NCBI GenBank assembly: GCA_012931725.1
Contig: CM022951.1
Coordinates: forward strand, 13,934,611-13,998,610
Length of the DNA stretch: 64,000 nt
Source of the DNA: Litsea cubeba
Taxonomy: Eukaryota > Streptophyta > Magnoliopsida > Laurales > Lauraceae
Direction: 5' to 3'
Position numbers and translations under genes: made by a program. The notes beneath the pieces were generated by a model that was not told where the DNA came from, searched no databases, and saw only the letters and a program-made list of their open reading frames with translations. This document shows, in pieces, positions 1 through 11,250 of this stretch (its first letter is position 1; the number at the start of each line of letters is the position of its first letter).

Positions 1-35
1 TCAGCCGACAAGGAACCGACAGAGCTGACCTACGT

Positions 36-42
36 TATAAAA
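36..42 (+). promoter_or_regulatory. TATA-like box of the truncated LTR
   Basis: TATAAAA in the context GTTATAAAAGAGG. It would be the U3 core promoter of the LTR ending at 1217. The position is plausible, but there is no second LTR copy to confirm it. Confidence 0.4.
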
Positions 43-557
43 GAGGAAGAAAATTTCATTTCTGGTTTTCAAACCGACCCTGACCGACATATGTCGGTCA
101 ACCGACAAGTATGTATCGGTTGACCGACGGGTCAACCGACGAGCGAACCGACGAAGTGATATTTTTATGGGTAAATTCTAAATTAAAGCCTACCGATTTA
201 GTCAAGGTTGTTTACATTGTTTATACCTCCATAGGTGTTAATTAAGGGACTTTAATGTACATAAATTGTGATGTCTATCGAGAATAACATAAGTACATTA
301 AATAACTGAAATACACCCATTTGGTTGGTATTGTTTAATTGAGATTGTACACTAGATTATATCCGTTCATTGTAATTAAATGAAATGAAATTATATTAAA
401 TGAAATTAAATTATATTATACATTGAGCCTGGCACTACATGATAATTTCGAGAAGCTCATTGAGCTGTTACTGGCTTCAGCAGTTTATTGGAAGTGAGTG
501 TTCCGGAACTCCGTGGTGATGTCAGTAGTCCCTGGCCCGGTCACTGATAATTTCCAC

Positions 558-680
558 TAATCCTTCCTTTATTTGGGAGATGGTAATCCTTCCGTATGGA
601 AGATGGTAATCCTTCCTTAATTGGGAGATGTTAATCCTTCAGTATGGAAGATGGTAATCCTTCCTGTTTAGGAAGATGGT
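558..680 (+). repeat. Short tandem repeat, five copies of about 25 bp
   Basis: Five imperfect copies of a unit of the form TAATCCTTCC plus GGGAGATGG or TATGGAAGATGG lie head to tail inside the LTR fragment. Units alternate between a GGGAGATG and a GGAAGATG ending, which suggests a two-unit higher-order duplication. Confidence 0.7.
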
Positions 681-1217
681 ATTGATTAGAAATATTATGT
701 TAGTTGCCAAACTTTTAAATAAGACTCATACTGTTAATATCAATATTACTGTCACTGTTATTGATTTAGTCTAACATTGAAATAGACATATAAAAATATG
801 ATTAGCATATGTAATCATGGAATTGTTTATACTTTGCTGAATTGTTAAATTCATATTGTGTTATTGATGACATTATAGGCCCAGCTGCCTCTACCTGTCC
901 CAAGACCACAACGACAAAGGAGGAGACCGGTCAGGTTCCTCCAGGAGGACTTGTAGAGTGGAAATAAATTTGAGAAACATTTCATACTTTTGGATCCTTG
1001 CATTGTATCTAAATATGCAAGTGAAAGGTTGTATAAGTCGTAAATAAGTTTTGTTTTAAATATGAACAGTGTACATTTGTTTATAAGTTAATGTTCCGCA
1101 TAATATATGTTTGATATCCCTTGTGAGTTTTAAATAATTGAAAGTCACGGGAGTAAGTATGCGACGCGACTCGAGGTTCACTCGATTTAATGATAATCTC
1201 GGGTTCGGGTCGTGTCA

Positions 1218-2890
1218 TTTATGCATCAATTTTGAGGGTTTGGCCAAGAGGTCACAAATTTGGACATTGTGGGTATGGAAGCCATAAACATGATGGTTTC
1301 AGGCATAGGAGCCTTCAACCTTTGAGTTTTACCTAAAAGGCCATAAGCAAAGAGATTTTGAGTTAAGAACCTCAAGCTATGAAATTTTGAAGCATAAGAG
1401 CCACGAACATGATGGTTTTAGGCATAAGAGCCTTGAATTTTGGTTATTTAGCATAAAAGTCGTAAGCTTGGCATTTTGGGTATGTAGAATCATAAGTATA
1501 GTGTTCATAGGAATAAAGCTTTCAACTTTGGGATTTTGTATTAAAGACCCTAATGTTGGGATTTTGGAGTTATGAAACCATGAGCATAGTGGTTTTACGC
1601 CTAGAGCTTCAAGGTATAAATAAAAAAACAAAAAATTCATTATATGGAGTTTTGGATGAACACTACTATAAATCATGATATCTTTAGCTTCAAAGCCTCA
1701 AACCATGCCATCTTGGGCCAAGAGAACATGAGTTTGGCGATTTTGGCCTAAAAACATATATCATGTATTTTGGGTGGAAATGGCCTTGAACATGGGAGGT
1801 TTAGCCTTAAAGCAACAAACAAATCGATCTTTGGCGAAGAGACCTTAGATTTTGGGCTTTTGGATCATGAACATGAGAGTTTTAGTCTAAAAGTTTGAAG
1901 TTAATCAGCCTAACACTAAAAGTCTTGATTATGACTTATGAACACGAGAGTTTTACTCTAATAGCCTTAAGTTAAGAAACCTTGGGCCAAAAGAGCTTGA
2001 ATTTTGACTTTTGGATCATTAACATGAGAGTTTTAGTCAAGAAGCCTCAAGTTAAACCAACCTTGGGCAAACAGAGGGAGAATCTTGAGATTTGGATCAC
2101 GACCGAGAGAGTTTAATCTTTTAGCTTCAAATCAAGTAACCTTGCTCTAAAGACCTAAAATTTCAAGATTTTGGCCTAAAGAATGCCTAACATGGATTTT
2201 TTAGGTGAAAAGGCCATAAACATAAATATTTTTGTCTAAAGCTTCAATTTATTTAATCTTGGTCTAAAAGACATGTTCTGGGATCTTGGGCTAAAAATCA
2301 CATAACATGGATTTTTAAAGTGAGAAGGTCATAAGCATGCATATTTTAGTCTAAATCTTCAAGTTATGCAAGCTTTAGCTAAAAGACTCTGATTTTGGGG
2401 ATTTTGACCGAGAAAATTTATAACGCAGAATTCTTGAGATGAAAAATCTATAAGCATGCATATTTAGTCTAAATCCTCAAGTTATGCAAGCTTAGACTAG
2501 AAGACTATTAAGTTTAGGAATCTTTGCTTAAAAAACCACATAACATGGATTTTTAAGTTGAAAGGCCATCACATGCTTAGTTTTGCATAAAGCATCATGT
2601 TATGCGAGCTTGAGCTAAAAGACTATGAGTTTGAAACTTTTGGTCCTAATGCCTCAAGTTGAGAATTCTTAGGTACAATAATCACGAACAAACATAATTG
2701 GCCTAAAAGCACAACCTATGGGATTTTACATCTAAAAGCCCATAAAAAATGAAACTTTGGGGAGAAAATCTAGAAAATCAAAAAATTTAGGCACGAAAAC
2801 TGTAAACGAGTATGAATTTTCACATCAAGCCATATAGTTTGGTATTTTGACCTGGAAGGCAATGAACCATAGAATCTTTATATAAAACTA
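1218..2890. repeat. Field of highly degenerate short repeats
   Basis: About 1.7 kb consists of variants of a short phrase: TTTTGG, then GCCTAAAAG, then GCC(T/A)(C/T)AA, then a CATGA-type tail, recurring roughly every 30-38 bases. Spacing is irregular and pairwise identity is low. There is no sustained reading frame on either strand. It looks like an old, decayed tandem array. No family is recognised. Confidence 0.6.
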
Positions 2891-3589
2891 CTGAGTATCA
2901 AGTGTAAGAATTATATTATCGTTGATTGAGAAATCCAATAATTAGAAAAATAGAACCCCAATTATGCACTTTGAAAATATTTACAAAGATCCTCTCAAAT
3001 TAGCCACTTCCTCATATATGTGAGAAATGATTCTGGATTTAAAAATTATTCTAATAATTGCAGCACACCTTATAGATGGTTTTCCAAACAAGAATTTCAT
3101 GCTATCATTTCATGATTCATGAATGTGTGGTGAAGGACATGTCAAATGGATCCACTCATATTTATTTCTTCTCTCTTACAAGCAAATACCAAATATATAT
3201 TTTTTTTAAACAGAAGAAGGTAACAAAAAGTTCTCTGATCTCACCCTAAATTTATTTCGATTTCTTTCTCTGTTTTAACAATCTTTAATATCGTATCTAT
3301 ATGAGTTTTGGGTTGAATACTAGAATATTGGAGAAAATCTGATTGAGATATTGAAGCTAAAAGTAGTATTCATTAAGGTTAATGAGACGAAATAATGGGG
3401 GCCTGTTGGAATGGATGAAGACTTCCATCAAAGAGAACATTTCAATTTTCACATGTAATTTCTCGAAGGATTATTTTAAGAAAGATACAGGGAATCATCA
3501 GTTGAGAAACTGCCTAGTTTCTGAAATAGAAAGAAAAATCTAAAAATCTTAAAACATTAGTTGTGTCCTGTTGCAAGTACTAGTTTATT
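2891..3589. other. AT-rich spacer, nothing recognised
   Basis: No sustained reading frame, terminal repeat or RNA-gene signature is visible here. It contains short poly-T and poly-A runs only. Confidence 0.5.
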
Positions 3590-5430
3590 GATGAGCTGAG
3601 TACTAATTTGAGGAAAGAAGACTTCTTTACTATTATTTTCTTTCTTATTTTTGTATTTGGGTTTTGGTACATGTAACCTCAATAGTAAAGGAAATAACTA
3701 TTTCTCTAGTTTTATTAAAAATCCAATCTAATAAAATCACTTGTTGGCCAGGACTCCTAAAATAAAAATCCTATTAGAAGAACTAATTTCTTTAAAACCT
3801 TTATTGCTTATGTTGGACTCACCTCCAAAATAGTGTATAGAAACTTTAACTTAGAGGGATCGATCAACTTGCTCACTAGAGAGCATCTTGTGAAACCAAG
3901 GTACAGTTTGGATAGAAGGGAGAATTTTGATTTAGTATTATAATGTTAACACAAAATCAATTCAGGATATTATATACCTCATTTAGGATTTGGATAACTT
4001 GAAACAATGAAAAAAATGATTACTCAAAAAAGTTTATACTAAAACACAATTGGGTTTTGAGTTTACTCGTATAGGCCCCTAAGTGAGTTTGACTAATCAA
4101 GACCTGTTTCTTTATTCAGTCCACATACCCCTGCTTTTGTGAGTGTGTCCACGTCAATATATCAATTTTTATGTTCTTTCCTCTAGATTTCATCCTGCAA
4201 GTTCTACCTAAAGTTTTGACTTTTGAGCTATAGCATCCTTGTAACAGATGCTGAAGTTCTCAAGTTGTGAATTTCCAATGGTTTGAAACTCTGAACAACT
4301 ATTCTAATCGGCTCCCTCCCATGGACAGAGAATGCCCAAAATATATTGGAACATTTCAAGTTTTCAATCCACAACCCTTTCTCAATTGGAAGTAGGTAAA
4401 TGCTGCATGTTGACCTTAAATATCCATCTCTTTACAACCATTTAATGGTTAAGATATTCTAATTTTGTAAAAATTGGAGCACCCAATTAGTTTGCCATGA
4501 GCTCAGTCCAGTACTAATTGCAGGAAAGAAGATCTGTTTTTTATTGTGTTCTTTCACATTTTGGAGTTTGAATTTGGAACCTGTAAACTCATTATTGGAA
4601 AGATAGTACGTATTTTAGCCGTTTTATTAAAATTTCAATCTAGCCAACTTATTGGCAAACAAGACTCTTATGAACAAAAATCCTGGAAGAATTAACTTCC
4701 TAAAGAACTTATCATTTCTGTTCTACCATTTTTCGGGGACAGTGGACCTCTCTCTAATCGAAATACAAGATTAGATTTGATGGATCCATCAACTCGTTCG
4801 CTAGAGAGCATTGGTAGTGCGAAAATCGTAAAGAGGTTCATTACAGGATCTTTACTTCGGAAATCAAGTTACAGCTAGCTAGAAGGCAAAAGTCCATTTT
4901 GTACATGATTGCTCACACAAAATCAATTCAGGATACTAAATAATTCAAATCAGGTTTCCAAATACCTTATGTGAGCAGTCAATGGAAGTGAAACAATGAG
5001 AAATATGATTACAGATAACAGTTTAAAGTCGAACACAATACGCCCCTAATTCAGTGTGACTGCTCTAAAACTGTTCGTTTACTCAATGAATCCATTTATA
5101 TGTTATTTCCGTTGGATTACAGTATACATGTTCTACCTTTAGTTCTGATTTTTAGAACTAAAGGATCTTGTGGTGGAACAGATGCTGAAGTTCTCAACTT
5201 AGTACATTTTCCATGGGTTGTTGCTCTTAAATGATGTTCTAATGGTCTCTTATGATGGATAGGGAATGCCAAAAATGTATAGGAACATTTCATTTTTTTC
5301 AATCTAGAGCCCATTCTCAATTGGAAGTAAGTAACTGTTGCACTTTGATCTTAAGTATCTATATATTAACAACCATTTAAATGGCTAATGTTTTGAAATT
5401 CTGTAAAAGTTGGAGCATCCCATTTCCCAT
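3590..5430 (+). repeat. Tandem direct duplication of a ~0.9-kb noncoding segment
   Basis: Copy 1 (about 3590-4490) and copy 2 (about 4508-5430) share an ordered series of blocks: a start around GAGGAAAGAAGA or GCAGGAAAGAAGA, an AATCCAATCTA/AATTTCAATCTA block, CTAGAGAGCAT, CACAAAATCAATTCAGGATA, CAGATGCTGAAGTTCTCAA, and CTCAATTGGAAGTA. Many substitutions and small indels separate the copies, so the duplication is old. A short third piece resembling one block appears at about 7035-7115. Neither copy encodes a protein I can recognise. Confidence 0.75.
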
Positions 5431-6251
5431 CAGTTGAACCCATATTTCTTTAAGCCCAAAGCAAGATTTGACCAGCAGCATGCCTAATTCTGGCCCAAGT
5501 TCAGCCCATGACATTTATATGAGGCCTGGACTTATAAATGTCCTCTTGAGCCCCTTGGAACTTGGATGCCCTCAGCAAAGAACAAAACAAGTATTGCTTA
5601 TCTCAGGCTTATCCAACCAAGAGAAGACACTTTAAAGAGGACATCTTCCCAACCAAGAGGAAAATTCATTATGGAACTTTGGTTTGTGGTGAGCAAATTA
5701 TAGGCAAGGTTCTTTTAAGTGTCTCCATTCGGTGTTCATTTTACTAATAGTGCCTTCATGAGAATGTACAAAGAAACCCAAATTTGCTTGATTTTTAAGT
5801 GTTATTGTAGATGGTAACAAGAATAAAACTGGCCCTGGTGCAAGTAGTAGCATGTTACAATGGAAATTGTTAATAATATGTGCATATATTGGACTGTAAG
5901 AGACTGCCATTTTTTCCCCTTCATTTAATAAGTTCAATGGCTACAAAACTTGACTAAATACTCAACATATTCTGCTAAGGCCCATCATGAGTCAAAACCC
6001 CCAGTTAAATCCCATTGCTCTAGGATAACTAAATACAGCTTGTAGCTGATATGGCTATGAACATAATAGTTAGAACAAACTCCAATCTCTACCACATGTA
6101 GCCTGGCCTTATGTTGAGATGGGGTGCTGTAGTCATAGTCCTTGTCTACATGAAGGATCTCTTGTTCTATTTATGTTATCATGTCTTTGTAGTTAGTAAA
6201 AATTGGAGAAGAAAAACTCACAAGAACAAAATATGAAAAGATCATTAATGT
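5431..6251. other. AT-rich spacer left of the solo copia LTR
   Basis: Only short frames occur and none resembles a known protein. The segment ends with the left copy of the target duplication of the adjacent LTR. Confidence 0.45.
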
Positions 6252-6991
6252 TGTTAGAATATAAAAGTTGCTGTCAAAGTCAAAAGGCTGAAGAGAACAA
6301 AAAATGGCTGAAGAAAAACAAAGTTATGTTAGAACTCGTGCCCGAGGCAGAGGCATGCCTCGCTATAGCGAGGATGAAGCACACTATAGCGAGGGTAGCG
6401 CTCGGAGTGTAGTTGGATCCGGACTCTTATGAATAGTTTGACACAAACTGCTTTTCTAAGTGGATTATTATTAGAAGTCTCTTGCACGAATTTGAAGCTA
6501 TAAATTGAGTGTTTCTCACAACCCAAAAGTAAGACAGATCATCTCTCAAGTTTTGAATTAGTGATCTAATTGAGAGAAATATTCTCTAGAGATTTATTGA
6601 AGAGTTGTGCTGCCAAGTACTCTAGAGAGCCAGGTTCTTCTGCATCCCTTGTAGAAGATCATCTTCTTGCATAGAAGATTTGAGGAGTCAAGCGCTGGAT
6701 CTGTTGCAATCAACGGCGTGATGTCATTGAAGCGTGATGCGACACAAGGTAACTCTAGTCTTTAGATAGGGAATATTCAGGGAATAAATCTAAGTTTCTT
6801 GTAATTGCGAGATTCATAGTGTTTGATTAGATCAAGTTCGGATTGGTGGTTTTTCACCCTGTTAGGGTTTTCCACCTTAAATTTGATGTCCTTGTGGTGT
6901 GTGCTTGTAATTTTATTTCCGCAGCGTAGATTATTGTTTTTTGCACACTAGTGGGTTGATTTATTGAGTGGACTCGAACCCTAAACCCTCA
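6252..6991 (+). mobile_element. Solo LTR of a Ty1/copia-type element
   Basis: A 740-bp unit begins TGTTAGAATATAAAAG and ends CTAAACCCTCA. It is flanked on both sides by the same 5 bases, AATGT (6247-6251 and 6992-6996). The 3' half has the usual layout of copia LTRs: a TTGTAATTGCGAG stretch, a GGGTTTTCCACC phrase and ATTTTATTTCCGC before the end. No primer-binding site follows and no internal region is present, so this is a solo LTR left by LTR-LTR recombination. The copia assignment rests on the terminal and U5-like phrases, since no coding sequence is present. Confidence 0.75.
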
Positions 6992-6996
6992 AATGT

Positions 6997-7386
6997 CGAT
7001 TGTTGTCCTTATTAGTTTGCTACAGGTTTCAGTCATTATTTAAAATTCAATCTAGTCAGCATGTTCGTTGGGACTACAGTGAAAAAAAGTCTAGGAAGGA
7101 AGAACTCACTTTTTGACAGAACTTGACCATATTAAAAAAGGAAAAAAAAAAAAGAATTGTTCTTATAACGAACCTGAATGAATGATGGACGTTAAATCAA
7201 ATAGTAGAACTCAAGAAACCCAATTGAGCAGTCGCAACATTCAGTTGAGTATTCAAAACATAGAGCGTTGCTTAGGTAGCAGCCTGCATTCTCTCCATCA
7301 TGTAACCGATTACCTGCATGTTGCTTTCCTCAACTTCAATCGCATCAATCTGTCTGTGTAATGCATGGGTTTTGTTAGACATTCAG
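6997..7386. other. Spacer with a short piece related to the 3.6-5.4 kb duplication
   Basis: Around 7035-7115 the order TTAAAATTCAATCTAG, then a GTTGGGACTACAG-like block, then GGAAGGAAGAACTCAC recalls the 3720-3790 and 4630-4700 blocks. The remainder shows no coding or structured features. Confidence 0.4.
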
Positions 7387-7652
7387 TGTGGCCCCTCATG
7401 CCAAGTTGGTGTGTTTTGGGATGATTGATAACTTGATTACAATAATATTATGCATTATTAATCGCATTTTGTCTACACGCACCGATGGGGAGACCGGGCT
7501 GTGGCCCCTCATCCCAGGGATCCAACGCCTCCCATGCGGAGCCGGGCCACAGCCCGGTCTCCCCATCGGTGCGTGTAGACAGGCTGTATTAATCGTATGC
7601 AATAATTTCATAATCAATCATATGTTGAATCATACAGTGGGACCAGAACTTA
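7387..7652. mobile_element. Foldback (MITE-like) element with a perfect 37-bp core palindrome
   Basis: 7471-7507 (starting GTCTACACGCACCGATGGGG) is exactly repeated in reverse complement at 7544-7580, around a 36-base GC-rich loop. The inverted pairing continues outward imperfectly through ATTATGCATTATTAATCGC on the left and GTATTAATCGTATGC on the right, to roughly 7390 and 7650. Overlapping frames on both strands here are by-products of the palindrome. I could not fix the outer ends or a target duplication, so the superfamily is undetermined. Confidence 0.7.
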
Positions 7653-8111
7653 AGAAAGTTAAATTAATTTGAAGATATGTTACTAGAGATGATGACATTG
7701 AATTTTAATGATTCGGATCATCAATAGGTGGACCCTATGGTGAGTACACGCATCCCACTCATGAAAAGCGGGTAATAGACCACTCCGGAGATTTGCATCC
7801 ATGGTTGTATAGCAAGGTGGCCCCTATAGAAAAAAAAGCTCTCCTACCTATTGTTGAAATCAGCCTTTAGAGTATCATCGAGACTTGATGAGGCGGTATT
7901 GTATAGCTACTATTTTCAAGAGTTGCAACATCGATATGCACATCCACTGGATTGTCCATATTTAGCTCATCAATATTAGATGGAATACGTTGATTGGAGT
8001 CTGCCACACTATTGGGATTCCTTATTGGGAGGAGGAAAGTCATGTCACCTATTAGATGTCCCCATTCAGTTGAATAATACAATGTTAGCCTAATGTAAAA
8101 GTATATTACAC
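7653..8111. other. Spacer sharing a diverged segment with 8435-8570
   Basis: The segment at about 7885-8000 (TTGCAACATCGATATGCACATCCACTGGATTG and onward) recurs in diverged form at about 8500-8570. The minus strand can be read for 71 codons, but the product is not recognised and the second copy is broken. It may be a decayed duplicated gene piece. Confidence 0.35.
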
Positions 8112-8296
8112 AGGGGAATGTTTATATGCATCTTTTTCCAACATAGAGTGAGGGACACTCTCCTTTTTGCACATGAAAAGTGCATTTTGTACCTCACCCT
8201 ATGTACTTGAAAAATACATTTTGCACTTGAAAATTTCCAAAAAGGGAAGTGTCCCTCACCCTATGGTGAGAGAAAGATGCATATGAATGTTCCCCT
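8112..8296. mobile_element. MITE, 185 bp, with long terminal inverted repeats
   Basis: The left end (AGGGGAATGTTTATATGCAT) and the reverse complement of the right end (AGGGGAACATTCATATGCAT) match closely. Pairing continues inward through a GTGAGGGACAC block over about 55 bases. The centre is itself partly palindromic around AAAAGTGCATTTTGTAC and ATACATTTTGCACTT. It has no coding capacity. I see no clear target duplication, so the superfamily is undetermined. Confidence 0.75.
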
Positions 8297-8831
8297 ACTA
8301 TATAGGTCAAAGTTATAAAAGTATAATGATAATAACTAACTTGTATTTGTGGCGTTCTGCTGCATATTTAAAGAATCATTCATCGTAAATCAGTTTCAAT
8401 AGATCTCTCCTCAACTTGCACACTTATTAAGTTGTGATGGGTGGTTATTGTATCACCAATACTCGATCTGCTCAAACTATTGTAGTCTCTATTTCCTTGT
8501 ATTGCAACATCAATGTGCACATCTACTAGATTGCCTATATTCTCCTCAATATTAGTCATAATACCTCAAAATGCAAATTGATAATATTTCTATTGCTCTT
8601 GATAGTTATAAGAGAAATAAATTTTGTAGTGTAGGAAGATCATGCTCACTTCTCTCATTCTGCATGCTGATGGTAGAAAATTGGGAAAATAATTTTGAGT
8701 GATTACAAAATTCTAATACAGAAAATAGGAGAAAATTAATATTCATTCCTCCAATTTATATTATATGGGTTCGCATTTCAAGCCTCGTGATGCAAGTTGT
8801 TTGCAAATCAATTTCTACAACAGTCCGTCTA
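8297..8831. other. Spacer, nothing firmly recognised
   Basis: It contains the second, diverged copy of the 7.9-kb segment at about 8435-8570. No coding or RNA feature is supported. Confidence 0.4.
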
Positions 8832-8944
8832 CATGGACGGAATTATTGAGGTCGGCATGTGGACCGACCCCAATGTTCTCATCCATTTTTTGGATGAGAA
8901 CATTGGGGTCGGTCCACTTGCCGACCCCAATAATTCCGTCCATG
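8832..8944. repeat. Near-perfect 53-bp-arm hairpin with a 7-base loop
   Basis: 8835-8884 and 8892-8941 are reverse complements with only 2 mismatches in 50 positions, and 3 more pairs extend the stem outward to 8832/8944. The loop is ATTTTTT. The arms carry GGACCGACCCCAATGTTC. Such a compact stem fits a foldback transposon or a young inverted duplication that could yield small RNAs. No target duplication was identified. Confidence 0.85.
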
Positions 8945-9262
8945 GGGACTTTTTGTTTCTACAAACCCCTACATTTGGCCTTAGATAGTTTCAAATAAAA
9001 CGAGAAGAACAAAAATACAGAAGTCACACATGATACATGACAAAAAACTGCAAAATGAGATTATGGGAACCCCAATCCAAGAGCATTTTGTTTGCTCATA
9101 CATGGCTATTTGCCTTCGTGATTTCTTCTTCTCTTCTCCCGACTTCTTCTCTTCCCCAGTCTTCTTCTCCAAACTTCTACAATGCCTCTGTCATGGGTTT
9201 ATGATGGCCTTACTAAGTGTATGGATGAGTGAGAAACCAATTTTGAATGACAGTAATCTGAG
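8945..9262. other. Spacer with a CTTCTTCTC-rich tract
   Basis: A pyrimidine-rich tract lies near 9121-9180. No gene is supported. Confidence 0.4.
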
Positions 9263-9449
9263 AAAATCGTGACGCCCTGGAGTCTCACATCGACTATAGA
9301 GAGGAAAGTGACTGGGATTATATGGAGAGCTTGTACCTTACCTTGCATGAGGCCTTTTGGTGGGTTGAGGCCTACCAGAAATAAAACTGTGAGGCCCGTG
9401 GGCCAAAGCATACAATATCATGTATGCGTATGGGGTGGGGCGTTACAAA

Positions 9450-9461
9450 TGATATCAGGGC
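9450..9461 (+). promoter_or_regulatory. TRIM primer-binding site (initiator-Met tRNA type)
   Basis: TGATATCAGGGC, two differences from the canonical TGGTATCAGAGC, two bases after LTR1. This is where minus-strand DNA synthesis would be primed. Confidence 0.8.
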
Positions 9462-9570
9462 GGACTCTCAACTAGTTTGAGTGTGGGTCCCGGCCGTGGT
9501 CTGGTGCAAGTGGGCGGGTTTCCATTTGGGTAGGCCAAGAGGACTAGCTACTGCATAGGGACGTGCAGCC

Positions 9571-9585
9571 CTAAGGGGGGTGACT
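9571..9585 (+). promoter_or_regulatory. TRIM polypurine tract
   Basis: CTAAGGGGGGTGACT lies immediately before LTR2, the expected place for the plus-strand primer. Confidence 0.7.
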
Positions 9586-9733
9586 TGTGACGCCCTGGAG
9601 TCTCACATCGACTATAAAGATGAAAGTGAATGGATTATATGTAAAGTTTACACCCTTACCTTACATGAGGCCTTTTGGTGGGGTCAAAGCGAATAATATC
9701 ATGCATGCGTGTGGGGTGAGGAGTTACAAAAAT

Positions 9734-10189
9734 CATCACTCGTTCATCAATGATTGCGTTTGTGCAATTAAAGGGAGTTATTGGTTTATGTGCCAGTAGA
9801 TGTTTCAAAGTTGTGTCATTCTGGGTCATACCAGTACAAAGAACCAGAATGAAGCCATGGATATTCAGTCTTTCCCTCTGTAGGTGAATCTCCAGAGGTT
9901 GAAGACTGAATTTGTAAGGCTAAGGTTATGTCTTGTAGAGGTTTGAAACAAAGTCTTTCCTTCTTGAACAAAAATCTAAAGAAAGGGAGCAAGACTTCCT
10001 TAAAAATTATAAGTCTAGGGAATTAGAGAGAGAGAGAGAGGGAGGCTTTGGGAGAGTGTGGAGAGGGTTGGAGAGGAGTATTGGCCATGAATGGTCATCC
10101 AAGGGCCCTATTTATAGAGTGGGAGGGTAATTGCAGTGGTTCCAAGGAGTTAGAATTCAAAACTGGGCGCCAACAATTTACTGGGGGTT
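9734..10189 (-). mobile_element. Possible minus-strand LTR fragment with TATA box
   Basis: Read on the minus strand, the segment has CTATAAATAGGGCC (TATA box at 10109-10116), followed downstream by a purine/pyrimidine-rich leader with an (AG)n tract at about 10029-10042. That is the layout of an LTR U3-R junction, but I could not find matching termini or a target duplication. It could also be an ordinary promoter remnant. Confidence 0.35.
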
Positions 10190-11250
10190 CATGTCCGAGA
10201 GGGGTCTAAGAGTCCAAGATAGGCCAATATATGTCCTACAGGGGGTGTGAATAGGACTAATTAGAATTTCTTACTAAATTAACCAAATTAATTCATTTAA
10301 ACACAATCACTAATAAACTTGATAAACAACAAATATAAGACTAAGGAGGATGCTATCAAGTGAAGTGAAGTGCAAAACACTCTTTATGATATACCTACAA
10401 GATCAATGTGAATTAGCACAGGGGTGTGTGTGTCAGTCTTATGCAAGAAATAACTATCTAACACGTATATCTCTAAAACATAATTAAGTCATAATGATGC
10501 CTAGAGAGATAGAGATAAATTGACACAAGTGGTTTATAGTGGTTAGGTCCCTTGACCTACATCCACTTCTCAAGAGTTTCCACTCTTGGGGTTCCATTAT
10601 AATGAGGTAAACCACAAAGGTAAACCTCCAATCACTTACACCTATTTTTTGATACGGTGGTTCGAACACAAAGATCTAATCCACCAACCCTATTTTTTCA
10701 GTGGTTTGACCACGAAGATCTAATCCACTTCACAATGATGATTTACAAATCTAAACATGAACACTTGCCTCTTCACTTGGTCTTGAGAGCGTTCTTGAAT
10801 TCTTGAATGGTGCTCCAAGCCTTGACTCCTTCCTTTGCGCCATGGTGTAGATGATGCTCCAAGATGTGCTCAACCAAGAGGGCTATAAGAGTTCTAATTT
10901 TAGGAAAAATATGTTTAACTTGAGGGCTCAAGGTTCCTTAGAGGTGATTCCACAAAAGACACTCTAATAAAGCTTTGAATGCTCTTAAGTGTGCCTAATT
11001 AAAGCTTAAGTGTGTGTGTGGGATTGTATTATGGGAGCTCTTAGATGGTTTTACTATAGGGGCTCGAGTGTGGTCAAAGAGGTCTCAAAAATCCAAGTCA
11101 TATGGCCATTGAAATGAGCTCTAATATATATATAAAAACCCTTCCAATGGCATTTAGCCGTTAACCCCCTTCAAATCCGCGGTTAACCACCACTCCAATG
11201 GTCAGAAAACGGCTATTTTGATTTTCTTGCCAAATCAGATTTTTGCACTA
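10190..11250. mobile_element. LTR-like sequence, ends not resolved
   Basis: The GGGGGTGTGAATAGGACTAA phrase at about 10236-10255 resembles a border phrase found in large plant copia LTRs (GGGGGGTGAATAGG). The following ~1 kb is noncoding and AT-rich, with two near-repeats of GGTTTGACCACGAAGATCTAATCCAC / GGTTCGAACACAAAGATCTAATCCAC (about 10656-10730). No paired LTR, primer site or target duplication was found, so this is tentative. Confidence 0.35.

Larger units (their letters stand above)
1..1217 (+). mobile_element. 3' portion of an LTR (gypsy-like), cut by the window edge
   Basis: The stretch ends in CGGGTTCGGGTCGTGTCA, a terminus of the kind seen on plant Ty3/gypsy LTRs, and has a TATA-like box near its left edge. 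No tRNA primer-binding site follows the CA end, so it is a solo LTR or a 3' LTR rather than a 5' LTR. The first 160 bases carry many AACCGAC-type motifs. A short ORF (about 882-953) follows a splice-acceptor-like ATTATAG. The left border lies outside the window, so neither length nor target duplication can be tested. The gypsy assignment is an inference from the terminus and from layout shared with the two complete elements in this window. Confidence 0.5.
9268..9728 (+). mobile_element. TRIM: miniature LTR retrotransposon, complete, TSD AAAAT
   Basis: A 461-bp element has two direct terminal repeats. LTR1 (9268-9447, about 180 bp) and LTR2 (9586-9728, about 143 bp) both carry GACGCCCTGGAGTCTCACAT near the start and GTTACA at the end. 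LTR1 keeps a ~40-base block that LTR2 lacks. After LTR1 comes a primer-binding site like that of initiator-Met tRNA. Before LTR2 is a purine tract. Exactly AAAAT flanks both ends (9263-9267 and 9729-9733). There is no coding region, as expected for a terminal-repeat retrotransposon in miniature, which needs enzymes from another element. The first base of LTR1 is C where LTR2 has T. Confidence 0.88.
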
